DNA of 64,000 nucleotides from NCBI RefSeq assembly GCF_050436995.1, contig NC_134763.1:8923001-8987000 (forward strand). The letters run 5' to 3'. The position numbers were made by a program, and so were the translations under genes. The DNA is from Anticarsia gemmatalis (taxonomy: Eukaryota > Arthropoda > Insecta > Lepidoptera > Erebidae). Of this stretch, positions 25,086-35,175 are shown one piece after another. The number at the start of each line of letters is the position of its first letter. The stretch's first letter is position 1. The notes beneath the pieces were generated by a model, which was not told the origin of the DNA, ran no database searches, and saw only the letters and a list, made by a program, of their open reading frames with translations.

Positions 25086-26135
25086 TTGTCGAAATCACTT
25101 ACTGAAAGTTTTTGCAAAAACCTAATTCTGCACCAAAGAAAAAATCTAGTTAGTTTGTCCGATATAATAAGTTTATTTAAAGGTACAGACCCGGATGTAA
25201 TGCCAGTATTCGTAGCACGGGACTTAGATAAACTGCCACCCCTTACAATTGATCATCTGGATGTGGGTAAACTTCTTAAGGATCTGGCGACCGTTAAGTC
25301 TGAGATCAATGTGATTAAATCGTCGTATGTAACACAAGATCAATTAGCAGACTTTCAAAAACAATCGTTGAATGTTGAAAATTTATCGTTTACCCCCCTA
25401 TATAGCGAAGCAATAAATACGAAAAGAGGTGCCTTTTTGGATTGTAGCTCGTTAAGCCTACACGAACTGGATGTTACGGATAAAACAAGTAAGGAAATAA
25501 CGCCCCGGAAAGAAATAATTAAGTCCCACACAGATACAAACATAATTTGTAATGAAGGTAGGAGTCAACCATTGCCGCGCGGAGACGTAGGCCGGCCGAC
25601 CGCCGCCGATGGATCGGCAGCAGGTACCTGTAGCGGGGATGCGACGTCACCGAGACCGTTAGCTGATAAGAAAACGGTCGACCGACTGAAGTGTGCGCTC
25701 GTGCCGCAAAATAGATCTTATGCGAGTGTATTACAGGTAGATAATGGGGTAAATGGTAACTCCGGCTGGTCTGTGGTACAACGTAGAAAGATACCTAAGT
25801 ATCGTTTAAAGGGAAAAACGGGCAGTGCCATGACTGAATCTGTAGAAAAGTTTAAAGCAGCTGAGAGAAAATTACCGATGTTCATAACAAACGTACATAA
25901 AAATACTTTAGAGCAAGATATTATAGACTACATTGAAAAGAAGACGCAAGAAAGGGTGTCACTAGAGAAAATTGACATTAAACGCCAGTGTGAACATAAA
26001 GCTTACAAATTTTTAGTATCAGCACAGAAGCTACCACTGTACTTAGACGAAAATATATGGCCGCAAGGTATTATTTTTCGTAGATTTGTTAACTTTAAGC
26101 CTAAACTGGCTATCGGCAGAGAAATTGTACAATAA
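25086..26135 (+). CDS. LINE A ORF1 (gag-like), 5'-truncated
   Basis: About 350 codons, open from the insertion boundary to TAA at 26135. The first internal Met is about 39 residues in, so the true start was lost with the 5' truncation. The N-terminal part is acidic and helical (DIISLFKGTDPDV). The middle is low-complexity with RGDVGRPTAADGSAAG. The C-terminal third (PMFITNVHKNTLEQDIIDYI to PQGIIFRRFVNFKPK) is an RRM-like/ORF1-type fold I associate with insect LINE ORF1 proteins that coat the RNA. No CCHC zinc fingers, unlike LINE B ORF1. ORF2 starts after TAA-TTA in the same frame. Confidence 0.75.
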   Translation: MSKSLTESFCKNLILHQRKNLVSLSDIISLFKGTDPDVMPVFVARDLDKLPPLTIDHLDVGKLLKDLATVKSEINVIKSSYVTQDQLADFQKQSLNVENLSFTPLYSEAINTKRGAFLDCSSLSLHELDVTDKTSKEITPRKEIIKSHTDTNIICNEGRSQPLPRGDVGRPTAADGSAAGTCSGDATSPRPLADKKTVDRLKCALVPQNRSYASVLQVDNGVNGNSGWSVVQRRKIPKYRLKGKTGSAMTESVEKFKAAERKLPMFITNVHKNTLEQDIIDYIEKKTQERVSLEKIDIKRQCEHKAYKFLVSAQKLPLYLDENIWPQGIIFRRFVNFKPKLAIGREIVQ

Positions 26136-26138
26136 TTA

Positions 26139-26516
26139 ATGGCTAAACAAATATATAAGTTTATTAGCTATAATTGTAAAAACGTAAAGCGTTCATTAGA
26201 TAATATTCGTGAGCTATGTAAGACATGTGATTTGATTGCGCTGCAAGAAACTTGGTTGTTGCCGGATGAAATACCCATGTTGGACACCATAAGTAACGAC
26301 TTTATCTCAACGGGAGTATCAGCAGTAGATGTGTCAGCGGGCATTCTACACGGCCGCCCATATGGAGGAGTCGCGCTGTTATGGAGACGGAGTGCGTTCC
26401 AAGACGTGTCGATTGTGCAGTGCGGTAACCCACGTATATGTGCGATTAAAGTAATGGCGGAAGATAATCCGTTCGTAGTGATGAGTGTATACATGCCGGT
26501 GGACTTATCTGTGAAT
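26139..26516 (+). pseudogene. LINE A ORF2, N-terminal part of AP endonuclease
   Basis: Starts at ATG 26139, three bases after the ORF1 stop and in the same frame. KFISYNCKNVKRSLDNIREL and DLIALQETWLL match the N-terminal motifs of exonuclease-endonuclease-phosphatase nucleases (Asn in motif I, catalytic Glu in QETWL). GGVALLWRR and VVMSVYMPVDLSVN follow. This nuclease nicks target DNA for reverse transcription. The genuine sequence stops at AAT 26514-26516. The frame runs on to 26666 only by reading into Dong 1. It resumes at 37836. Confidence 0.85.
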
Positions 26517-26530
26517 AATAATAATAATAA
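26517..26530 (+). repeat. TAA microsatellite flanking Dong 1
   Basis: AATAATAATAATAA between the LINE A codon AAT and the first Dong 1 base. TAA repeats are the known target of Dong elements (from literature memory). Here the repeat probably belongs to the tail of minus-strand LINE B seen from the + strand. Confidence 0.7.
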
Positions 26531-26607
26531 GCCCCCTAAATTCCTACCTTACGTCCGAGCCGAACACCAGGCCACGTGGGGGGCGGACACGCATACTATT
26601 GAAACTT

Positions 26608-29600
26608 ATGCGGCTAACAAGGCTAAAGGTAAACCCTTCATGGAGAATGAGCAAGAAAGTTTATAATTTACGGTCGCTTCCCGGGGGTCGCCGGGGCACA
26701 TCTGGAGCCAGTGCTGGGTGTCACAGCATGGGAACCATTGGCGGTCAGGAGTTGAGCAGGCGGGCTCCCACCGATAAATCTACGACAGCCGATCGTCGGG
26801 GGCTGAACAGGCGGGCTCGCGGCGTAGAAGTGACAGCCGATGACTCAGGCGATGAGACGTCTTTATTTTCTTCCATCCCTTCAACTCGCCCCTCTTACAT
26901 GACAAGAAGAACACCTACCTTGTCCACCAGTAGCTCGCCCGACAGTGTTGTGCAGGATGTCATTCCTGACTGTGAACTTGCACCCACCTCGGGCCTACCA
27001 ATAACGCGCAGACGATGGACACCAGAAATGAATCAGTTCATACTGCGCACTTACCTTCAACTAACCGCACTCGACACTGATACAAAAACTTACCTAGAAC
27101 CACTGCACCTCAAATTCACTGAAAAATTTCCTGACATGCAAGCCAGTCGACAAAGAGTAGGAGACCAACGCAGAGCAATAGTCCGAAATAAACTACTACC
27201 ACAAGATACAATAGACCGGATTTACAATGAAGTGGAATTTGAGCTACGGCAATTGCACAGTAACATTCACGAACAACAAAAGATAACATCTCAACACCCC
27301 ACACCAACACAACTCTCCATATCACAAACACAAAACCCCACCAATTCAAACCAATCTCGAATGAGGTGGACTAATGAACAAAACGAGGCGATCATACGCA
27401 CATACTACCGCATTACTAATTTAGGAACAAACGAAACAGCATACCGAAAACTACTACACAACGAATTTATTAACCAATTTCCATCACTGGCTCACCTCAG
27501 CGAACAAAGAATAGCTGATCAGAGGAGAGCAATCGTCAACAACAAATATATAACAAATAATAGGCTAAACATAATTAAACAAGACGTAGCAAAAGAGTTA
27601 GGAATCAATAACATCAATAAGAACGAATGTAATCAAGATTTAGGTAGTGCAACAAATAAAAATGATTTAAATAGTAATAACCCAAATTTAAACGAATTGC
27701 CAAATCATATGCCAATTAACCTCCACCTCGTAGATGACGATCAATTTAACATACACTCACCAAAACTAGTAGAAACAGATACAGTTAACTCAGATACTAA
27801 TACTATTACTCAAAGGAATCAAACAATAGACACAATATTCTTACAAGCTCTCGAATTTTATAGAAACACAGATCCAACTGAAAGAACTTACATACCCAAA
27901 CAAAAACCATCAAAATCTTTTGCTGAAATAGTTGACTACCTGAACAAAGTTATTCTCCCTGAAAACACCAACACAAATACAGATTTTCCTACTTTACAGA
28001 CTATTATATATAGCGCGGCTTGGACCGCGGCTAAAGTAAATGGATCAAAAATAACACTCCAACCAGGGGAAAGTCAACGAAGGCCTAGAAATGAATATAA
28101 ACCGAGCTGGCAAAGACGAATGGAAAAAAGACAAGAAAAACTTAGGATAGAAATAGGTAGACTGACTCAATTTATAAATGGAAATAGAAGTAGGTTCATA
28201 GTTAGACAGGTGAAACACATTACAGACACATATAAAATCCACACAATCCACGAAGAACCAAACACACAAGCTACACACACACTAGACACTGTCAAACAGA
28301 AACTTGCGGTAATATCAGGCCGTCTTAAAAGATATAAAGCATGCGACTTAAGGAAAAAACAGAATACCCAATTTGCTCATAATGAGAAACTTTTTTACCG
28401 CACAATTAAACAACATTCAAGTAATTTACAAGAAAGTAACACAAATGACCAACAGACTACTACCCCTGACAAAGACGTTTTAACAAATTTCTGGGCAAGT
28501 ATTTGGCAGAACCCAGTTCAACATAACACTCAAGCAGAATGGATACGAGCGGAAAAAAACCACAACTCTACGCACTTACAAACAATGGCTTTTGAACACA
28601 TTCCTGTTGACACCTTCCATAAAGTACTTAAACATTTACACAATTGGAAAGCGCCAGGGTCAGATTACATTCATAGTTACTGGTACAAAAAATTTTCATC
28701 TATTCACGGCTATTTACACAATCATATAAATAATTTTATCCTCAACCCTAATTCATTACCAACTTATTTAACATCAGGCAAAACGTTTATGATACCAAAA
28801 GATACAAATGACCTTACTAACCCTGCTAAATATCGGCCCATAACTTGCCTGCAGACATTATATAAAATAGTTACAGCCTGCCTATCTGATCTTATATATC
28901 AACACATTGACGCTAACAACATCTTAGCAGAACAACAGAAAGGATGTAGAAAATTTAGCCAGGGTTGTAAGGAGCAGTTAATTATTGACTCAGTTATTCT
29001 CAGACAGGTTCAGAGAACTAAATCAGATCTGTTTACAATGTACATAGACTACAAAAAAGCATATGACTCAGTTCCCCACTCCTGGCTAATAGAGGTTTTA
29101 AATATTTACAAAATTCACCCTACAATAGTAAACTTCCTTAAATCCGCCATGATTAACTGGACTACAATACTGAAACTCTCATCACCGACTGAAGTTATAG
29201 AGACTGACCCAATCCAAATTCAAAGGGGCATATTCCAAGGTGACGCGCTTAGCCCGTTGTGGTTTTGCCTGGCCCTTAACCCCTTGTCTAGCATCCTAAA
29301 TTCCACAGCAATGGGCTACCCCCTAAAATCCGCAGGGAATGATCAGCATACTGATATTGAACGTAGCGTCCTGAATCATCTTCTATACATGGATGATATC
29401 AAGTTATACGCCCGAAGTGAAAACCAGCTTGAAGAACTAGCAAGTCTCACCGAAGAATTTACAAACGACGTTAAAATGGAATTTGGCATCGATAAATGTA
29501 AAGTAAACTCAATAATGGCAGGACACAACTATCAACACCAATACACCTTAGACTCAGGAGACATAATAGATTCGCTAGACGAGGGAGATTCATACAAATA

Positions 29601-31005
29601 TTTAGGTTACATCCAATCAAAACTTATACACTACAAGGACACTAAACAAAAATTAACACAACAATTTCAGCACAGGTTAAACACTATCCTTAAAACACAA
29701 CTTTACTCACGTAACACAATCAAAGCTATCAACACTTTTGCAATACCTATATTGACATATTCTTTCGGCGTAATCAACTGGACCAAAACAGACCTGAGAA
29801 ACTTACAACGAAAAATCAACACTACAATGACAAAGTTCCGAAAAAATCATCCTAGATCCTGCTTACAAAGACTAACCTTAGCCAGAAAAGAGGGAGGCCG
29901 TGGCATCATTGACATCACCAACTTGCACAATCGACAGATCACTACACTCAGACAATACTTTTTTAATAAATCCGAATCCTCGACCATCCACAAATTAATA
30001 GCATTAAACGACCAGCAATTAACACCCCTAAACCTCAAAGATACTACAGTACAAAAAAACGAAAATTTAGTAGATGACAAAACTAAACTTGCCGAATGGA
30101 CCCAGAAGTCTCTGCACGGAAGACATCGCCAAGATTTATGCCAACCAAATGTCGACAAAGAGGCGTCGAACGCATGGCTAAATCGAGGCGAACTCTTCCC
30201 AGAGACTGAAGGGTTCATGATTGCCATTCAAGATCAGGTAATTGAAACCAGAAATTACAGAAGGTATATTATAAAGAACCTAGCAAATGATACCTGTCGA
30301 AAATGCAATAGTCTCCCAGAAACCATCCAACACATAACAGGTGCGTGCAAATCTATAGCCCAAACGGATTATAAACACCGTCACGACCAAGTTGCAAACA
30401 TCATTCACCAAAAACTAGCACACAAACACCAACTTATCGACTCCATCGCACCATACTACAAATATAGCCCTGAAACTGTATTGGAAAATCATACAACAAA
30501 ATTATATTTTGACCGTGCCATCCTCACAGATCGTACCATCCATTTTAACAGACCAGACATAACAATAATAAATAAAACAAATCAAACCGGATACCTTATA
30601 GATATCGCCATACCCAATACACATAATCTGCAAACCACAATAGCTGAGAAACTGTCTAAATATACAGAGCTTAAAGAGGAAATTACCCGACTTTGGCACT
30701 TAAAAAAGGTGACGATTGTGCCGATTGTGCTCTCCACAACAGGTGTTATACCGCAGCAGCTGAAACAATCCCTCAAAACCCTAAACCTGCCAGAAAGCAC
30801 CTACCAGCTTCTGCAAAAAGCCGTAATTTTAAACACGTGCAGAATTGTAAGAAAATTCTTACAAGTGGATTCAGACAGTACTCATGAACATTTAACACAC
30901 AACACACACGCAAACATTCTTTCACACACGCACACGCATGCAACGACACTACACTCACAAGTTATGCTCCAAAATAATAATTCTACTGACGAACACTTGG
31001 CTTAG
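26608..31005 (+). CDS. Dong 1 polyprotein: Myb-like domains, RT, restriction-like endonuclease
   Basis: The first ATG is at 26608; the frame is open further upstream but without an ATG. About 1465 aa, no internal stops. Two related DNA-binding-like repeats lie near residues 133-200 (RRWTPEMNQFILRTY ... QRVGDQRRAIVRNKLL) and 252-320 (MRWTNEQNEAIIRTYYRI ... QRIADQRRAIVNNKY). The RT core has MYIDYKKAYDSVPHSW near 811 and the catalytic LLYMDDIKLYA near 927. Near 1231 is a C-x2-C-x8-H-x4-C knuckle (CRKCNSLPETIQHITGAC). A PD-(D/E)xK-type endonuclease follows (NRPDITI near 1314, GYLIDIAIP near 1330, EKLSKY near 1347). This matches R2/R4-type elements, which nick the target and prime cDNA synthesis with one protein. 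The duplicated N-terminal domain is unusual: copy 2 has one. Confidence 0.88.
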   Translation: MRLTRLKVNPSWRMSKKVYNLRSLPGGRRGTSGASAGCHSMGTIGGQELSRRAPTDKSTTADRRGLNRRARGVEVTADDSGDETSLFSSIPSTRPSYMTRRTPTLSTSSSPDSVVQDVIPDCELAPTSGLPITRRRWTPEMNQFILRTYLQLTALDTDTKTYLEPLHLKFTEKFPDMQASRQRVGDQRRAIVRNKLLPQDTIDRIYNEVEFELRQLHSNIHEQQKITSQHPTPTQLSISQTQNPTNSNQSRMRWTNEQNEAIIRTYYRITNLGTNETAYRKLLHNEFINQFPSLAHLSEQRIADQRRAIVNNKYITNNRLNIIKQDVAKELGINNINKNECNQDLGSATNKNDLNSNNPNLNELPNHMPINLHLVDDDQFNIHSPKLVETDTVNSDTNTITQRNQTIDTIFLQALEFYRNTDPTERTYIPKQKPSKSFAEIVDYLNKVILPENTNTNTDFPTLQTIIYSAAWTAAKVNGSKITLQPGESQRRPRNEYKPSWQRRMEKRQEKLRIEIGRLTQFINGNRSRFIVRQVKHITDTYKIHTIHEEPNTQATHTLDTVKQKLAVISGRLKRYKACDLRKKQNTQFAHNEKLFYRTIKQHSSNLQESNTNDQQTTTPDKDVLTNFWASIWQNPVQHNTQAEWIRAEKNHNSTHLQTMAFEHIPVDTFHKVLKHLHNWKAPGSDYIHSYWYKKFSSIHGYLHNHINNFILNPNSLPTYLTSGKTFMIPKDTNDLTNPAKYRPITCLQTLYKIVTACLSDLIYQHIDANNILAEQQKGCRKFSQGCKEQLIIDSVILRQVQRTKSDLFTMYIDYKKAYDSVPHSWLIEVLNIYKIHPTIVNFLKSAMINWTTILKLSSPTEVIETDPIQIQRGIFQGDALSPLWFCLALNPLSSILNSTAMGYPLKSAGNDQHTDIERSVLNHLLYMDDIKLYARSENQLEELASLTEEFTNDVKMEFGIDKCKVNSIMAGHNYQHQYTLDSGDIIDSLDEGDSYKYLGYIQSKLIHYKDTKQKLTQQFQHRLNTILKTQLYSRNTIKAINTFAIPILTYSFGVINWTKTDLRNLQRKINTTMTKFRKNHPRSCLQRLTLARKEGGRGIIDITNLHNRQITTLRQYFFNKSESSTIHKLIALNDQQLTPLNLKDTTVQKNENLVDDKTKLAEWTQKSLHGRHRQDLCQPNVDKEASNAWLNRGELFPETEGFMIAIQDQVIETRNYRRYIIKNLANDTCRKCNSLPETIQHITGACKSIAQTDYKHRHDQVANIIHQKLAHKHQLIDSIAPYYKYSPETVLENHTTKLYFDRAILTDRTIHFNRPDITIINKTNQTGYLIDIAIPNTHNLQTTIAEKLSKYTELKEEITRLWHLKKVTIVPIVLSTTGVIPQQLKQSLKTLNLPESTYQLLQKAVILNTCRIVRKFLQVDSDSTHEHLTHNTHANILSHTHTHATTLHSQVMLQNNNSTDEHLA

Positions 31006-31057
31006 GCCCGTGCCGTCAGTCAAACCGGGCAACCGAGAATAATATAAATATACAAAA

Positions 31058-31078
31058 ATAATAATAATAATAATAAAT
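31058..31078 (+). repeat. TAA microsatellite between Dong 1 and Dong 2
   Basis: An uninterrupted TAA run of about seven units follows 'tatacaaaa'. It is both the 3' tail of Dong 1 and the likely insertion point of Dong 2, whose 5' leader follows. Confidence 0.75.
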
Positions 31079-31207
31079 TTTAAAACAAACAACAATAAAC
31101 AACCTAAACAACCATACGTCCATGTCGAACATCAGGCATACGTGGGGGGCGGACACGCGATTGAGAAATTACTGGCGCGGCTAACATGGCTCTGGACACC
31201 CATAAAA

Positions 31208-34200
31208 ATGGAGACTCGTAATAAAAGAAAACGTATAGGGCCGCTGTCCGGGGGCGATCGCCGGAGCACACCTGGAGTCGACGCTGGGTGTAGCAGCATG
31301 CGATCCGTCGGCGGAGTGGAGTTGAATAGGCGGGCTCCCTCCGGGTTAGACCCAAATGCTACAGCCAACCAAACACAGGACAGACAGACTGACATAGACA
31401 CCATTAGTTTAGATTCATTCACATCAATAGTTGAACCGTTTAGCCCATCCAGTAATTCATACAATCCCACACCGGTGTCTTCCATAGATGAAGATTCTTC
31501 TCGTGGAGCACCGACCCCGACCTTAAGTGTTGCGCAGGTGGCTAACGCCTTTTTACCTGCGTCCACTAAGGCTGGGAAACCTCGCGTGCGCATGAGCTGG
31601 AGCAAAGAAGTGAATACGTTCATCATGCGCACTTACTACTACATTACAAAGCTAGAAACAGATATGACCACCTACAGAAGACAGCTACATGAACTTTTCA
31701 CACTGCAATACCCTGAAATAAAAGTTACCGAACAAAGAGTCTCTGATCAACGAAGAACTATTATTCGAAATAAACTTTTGTCTCAAGATTTACTAAACAA
31801 ATTAAAAGAAGAAGTACAAGCACAACTAGAAATAGAATCAGACAATCACTCATACGTTACCTTAAACAGCCAACCTGAAAACACCCAAGACAACCGCGAA
31901 CAACACTCTACTCTAATACCTCACACACTAACACAAGCACACTCACTCACTCAAACATCAAACACATCTACACAAACAGAATTTATAACACAGTTGCTGG
32001 AAACTGAAGTAGACACATTATTAGAAAGTAGTCCAACAGCAGAAGTACATTTACAAGAACTGACAGATAAGCTCAGAACAGCATTAACACAATATTCTGG
32101 CATGAACCCAGCCTCACGTCCAAAGCTTCCTAAGCTAAAATATAGCTACAATCTAACACAATTAACCAACATATTTAATAATAACATACTGATCCACTTC
32201 CTCACTGACAATATCCAGCTAACAGATTTACACACTATTGTATATTGCACAGCCTTAGTTATTGCAGAAGAACTTAATTACAAAATAACAGATTATATAG
32301 GAAATATTGCACCCAAACATAATAATAAGCCTGCGTGGCAAATAAGGTTAGAAAAGGATATAGAAAAACTCAGGGCCGACTGTGGTAGACTCACGCAGTA
32401 TATTAACAACAACAGATCAAACAAAGTAGTCGCAAGGGTAGAAGCAATATTCAGAAACAGATTAATACACACTAGACACGAAGACAACAATAGAAAACCT
32501 GAGGAGTTCCTAGACACACTAAAACAAAAATTAGCTTTAAAAGTAAATAGATTACGTAGATACAAAAAGGCACAACAGCGGAAGAGTGACAACATATTAT
32601 TTAATACGAATGAGAAACTATTTTACAGAAATCTTTTAAAGTCAAACAATAACACAACACTAGATAACGCAAACACACCTACAAAAACTCAATTAGAATC
32701 TTTCTGGTCAGGTATATGGGAAGAACAAGTACAACACAATGACAAAGCAGAATGGATTGCAGAAGAAGAAAATAGGCATAATGTAATAGGGGAGATGGTA
32801 TTTGACGAGATAACAGAACAAGACATTACAAACATCACAGCTAGATTGCACAATTGGAAAGCACCAGGGGTAGATAAAGTACACAACTATTGGTACAAGA
32901 AATTAACAACATTACACAAATATTTGGCTAAAAACTTGACAGATATAGTATTAGGAAAACAGGAAATCCCAGAGTTTATTGCAACAGGAATTACTTACAT
33001 GCTCCCAAAAAGCTCTCACTCTTCGCAACCATCTCAATATAGACCTATAACATGTTTACCTACCATATACAAAATTCTCACATCAGCAATAACCAGAAAA
33101 ATCACTACTCACATTGAAGACAATCACATTATAGCAGAAGAGCAGAAGGGATGTAGACGCGGACACATGGGATGCAAAGAACAGTTAATAATTGACTCCA
33201 CTATTCATAAACATGCCACCTCCAAAAACAGAAACTTACACTGCACATACATCGACTACAAAAAAGCTTTTGACAGCATCCCACACTCATGGTTATTACA
33301 GGTACTGAAGATATACAAGATTAATCCAAAAGTAATAGAATTCCTACAAAATATAATGCGTGGATGGAAGACCACTTTGCAGCTAAATAGCCCAAACAAC
33401 ACAATTACAACGAGACCCATAAACATTAGGAAGGGAATTTATCAGGGTGATTCCTTAAGCCCGCTATGGTTTTGCCTTGCCCTAAACCCACTCTCACACA
33501 TGCTACACGCAACCCAGGCCGGTTACTGCCTTAAACAAAACACAGACGACACAACTATTTCACACTTAATTTACATGGATGACATAAAACTTTACTCTAA
33601 AAATGAAAAGGAAATGAAAAAACTAATAGACATTACAACAGGATTCAGCAAAGACATTAAAATGGAATTTGGTTTAGACAAATGCAAAACTGTACACATA
33701 GTGAGAGGCAAGATACGGCCTGGAGACTACGAAATAGACAATGAGAACACAATAACAGCAATGCAACCCACAGACCTATATAAATACTTAGGATACAAGC
33801 AACTCAAAGGTATAGATCACACAGCAATTAAAGAAACACTAACTACAGAGTACAAAAGAAGAACACACGCGATCTGCAACACACAACTGACAGGAAAACA
33901 CCTTACAAAAGCAATAAACACTTACGCAATACCAATACTAACATACTCATTCGGCATAATAAAATGGACTAAAACAGACATTGAGCAGATAGAAAGAACA
34001 ACACGCACCACACTAACAAAACACAATAACTTACATCCAAAATCTGCAATAGAAAGACTCACAATCAAAAGGCACCAGGGGGGCAGAGGCATTATAGACA
34101 TCCATCATCTTTGGCTTAAACAAGTACACAATCTTAGAACATTCTTTCACACAAAAGCACTCACAAGCAACATTCATAAAGCTATCACACACAATGACCA

Positions 34201-35110
34201 CCATTACACTCCATTAAATCTCTCGGAACACACAGATACACAAGACCCAAATCAAACTGATCCACAAACACAGGGCATAGAAAACTGGAAAAAGAAAACT
34301 CTTCACGGACGACACCCACACGACCTGGAACAAATACACATAGATAAGATAGCGTCAAATAAATGGCTAGATATAGGTAATCTTTTCCCTGAAACCGAGG
34401 GCTTTATGATAGCAATTCAAGACCAGATAATTAACACAAAGAACTATAGAAAATACATAATTAAAGATCCTACTGCAACGAATGACAAATGCCGCAGATG
34501 CAACGCCCAACCTGAAACGATTCAACACATAACCGGAGCTTGCACTACACTCACACAAACAGACTACACACACAGACACAACCAAATAGCCAATATCATA
34601 CATCAAAATCTTGCACTCAAACATAACCTCATACAAAACACAAACACACCGTATTACAAATACAAACCTGAGACTGTACTGGAGAACGCCACACACAAAT
34701 TATATTATGACAGAGCCATACTCACCGACAGGACTATACATTATAACAGACCGGACATCACGCTAATTGACAAAAATACTAAAACCACTTACCTTATAGA
34801 TATCGCAGTCCCCAACACCCATAACCTACAAAAGACCATTACTGAAAAGATTTCTAAATACGCGGAATTGAAGGATGAAGTAGCAAGGATCTGGAAACAG
34901 AATAAAGTATATGTAGTACCAATTGTTCTCTCCACCACCGGCGTTATTCCGAAGCACCTCCACCACAGCATCAAATTAATAGACCTGAAAAAAAACACAT
35001 ATATTACTTTACAAAAAGCAGCAATTTTAAATACATGTAGGATTGTGCGAAAGTTTTTAGAAATTGAAGAAACTGACATTACTCACCAACACGACACATT
35101 ACACACTTAA
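31208..35110 (+). CDS. Dong 2 polyprotein: one Myb-like domain, RT, restriction-like endonuclease
   Basis: About 1300 aa from ATG 31208; GTG at 31142 would extend the frame but is not a likely eukaryotic start. A single N-terminal domain (VRMSWSKEVNTFIMRTYYYI ... QRVSDQRRTIIRNKLL) lies near residues 121-190. RT has TYIDYKKAFDSIPHSW near 680 and LIYMDDIKLYS near 788. The C-x2-C-x8-H-x4-C knuckle CRRCNAQPETIQHITGAC is near 1095. The endonuclease motifs are NRPDITL near 1180 and TYLIDIAVPNTHNL. Residue order is identical to Dong 1 except for the missing second Myb-like repeat. No frameshifts or stops, so potentially functional. The coding strand is notably A-rich. Confidence 0.88.
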   Translation: METRNKRKRIGPLSGGDRRSTPGVDAGCSSMRSVGGVELNRRAPSGLDPNATANQTQDRQTDIDTISLDSFTSIVEPFSPSSNSYNPTPVSSIDEDSSRGAPTPTLSVAQVANAFLPASTKAGKPRVRMSWSKEVNTFIMRTYYYITKLETDMTTYRRQLHELFTLQYPEIKVTEQRVSDQRRTIIRNKLLSQDLLNKLKEEVQAQLEIESDNHSYVTLNSQPENTQDNREQHSTLIPHTLTQAHSLTQTSNTSTQTEFITQLLETEVDTLLESSPTAEVHLQELTDKLRTALTQYSGMNPASRPKLPKLKYSYNLTQLTNIFNNNILIHFLTDNIQLTDLHTIVYCTALVIAEELNYKITDYIGNIAPKHNNKPAWQIRLEKDIEKLRADCGRLTQYINNNRSNKVVARVEAIFRNRLIHTRHEDNNRKPEEFLDTLKQKLALKVNRLRRYKKAQQRKSDNILFNTNEKLFYRNLLKSNNNTTLDNANTPTKTQLESFWSGIWEEQVQHNDKAEWIAEEENRHNVIGEMVFDEITEQDITNITARLHNWKAPGVDKVHNYWYKKLTTLHKYLAKNLTDIVLGKQEIPEFIATGITYMLPKSSHSSQPSQYRPITCLPTIYKILTSAITRKITTHIEDNHIIAEEQKGCRRGHMGCKEQLIIDSTIHKHATSKNRNLHCTYIDYKKAFDSIPHSWLLQVLKIYKINPKVIEFLQNIMRGWKTTLQLNSPNNTITTRPINIRKGIYQGDSLSPLWFCLALNPLSHMLHATQAGYCLKQNTDDTTISHLIYMDDIKLYSKNEKEMKKLIDITTGFSKDIKMEFGLDKCKTVHIVRGKIRPGDYEIDNENTITAMQPTDLYKYLGYKQLKGIDHTAIKETLTTEYKRRTHAICNTQLTGKHLTKAINTYAIPILTYSFGIIKWTKTDIEQIERTTRTTLTKHNNLHPKSAIERLTIKRHQGGRGIIDIHHLWLKQVHNLRTFFHTKALTSNIHKAITHNDHHYTPLNLSEHTDTQDPNQTDPQTQGIENWKKKTLHGRHPHDLEQIHIDKIASNKWLDIGNLFPETEGFMIAIQDQIINTKNYRKYIIKDPTATNDKCRRCNAQPETIQHITGACTTLTQTDYTHRHNQIANIIHQNLALKHNLIQNTNTPYYKYKPETVLENATHKLYYDRAILTDRTIHYNRPDITLIDKNTKTTYLIDIAVPNTHNLQKTITEKISKYAELKDEVARIWKQNKVYVVPIVLSTTGVIPKHLHHSIKLIDLKKNTYITLQKAAILNTCRIVRKFLEIEETDITHQHDTLHT

Positions 35111-35121
35111 ACTCACACACG

Positions 35122-35175
35122 CTGCATCTACTTGGTACCCACCCGTAGATGCAGTTAAAAACCAGCTTTAAGCTG
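35122..35175 (+). promoter_or_regulatory. Dong 2 3'-UTR hairpins
   Basis: A perfect 10-bp stem CTGCATCTAC (35122-35131) / GTAGATGCAG (35145-35154) with a 13-nt loop, then CAGCTT/AAGCTG at 35163-35175. They sit just before the TAA tail, where R2-type reverse transcriptases are known to recognise structured 3' UTR RNA. That role here is inference. Confidence 0.6.

Larger units (their letters stand above)
26531..31078 (+). mobile_element. Dong/R4-clade retrotransposon, copy 1
   Basis: Complete in appearance: a short 5' leader, one uninterrupted long ORF, a short 3' UTR with a GCCCG/CGGGC stem (31010-31030), and a terminal TAA repeat (31058-31078). It has site-specific-type LINE architecture: a central reverse transcriptase and a C-terminal restriction-like endonuclease, without an APE domain. 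Its leader (tacgtccgagccgaacacca) is homologous to that of copy 2. The intact ORF suggests recent activity. Confidence 0.85.

Noticed and set aside
26517..26666. Extension of the LINE A endonuclease ORF past 26516
   Set aside because: The frame happens to continue through the TAA repeat and the Dong 1 leader; the true continuation is at 37836.
34367..34696. 109-codon minus-strand ORF inside Dong 2, and similar antisense ORFs at 29847, 31132, 32293 and 36886
   Set aside because: Shadows of long coding sequences on the other strand, with biased composition.
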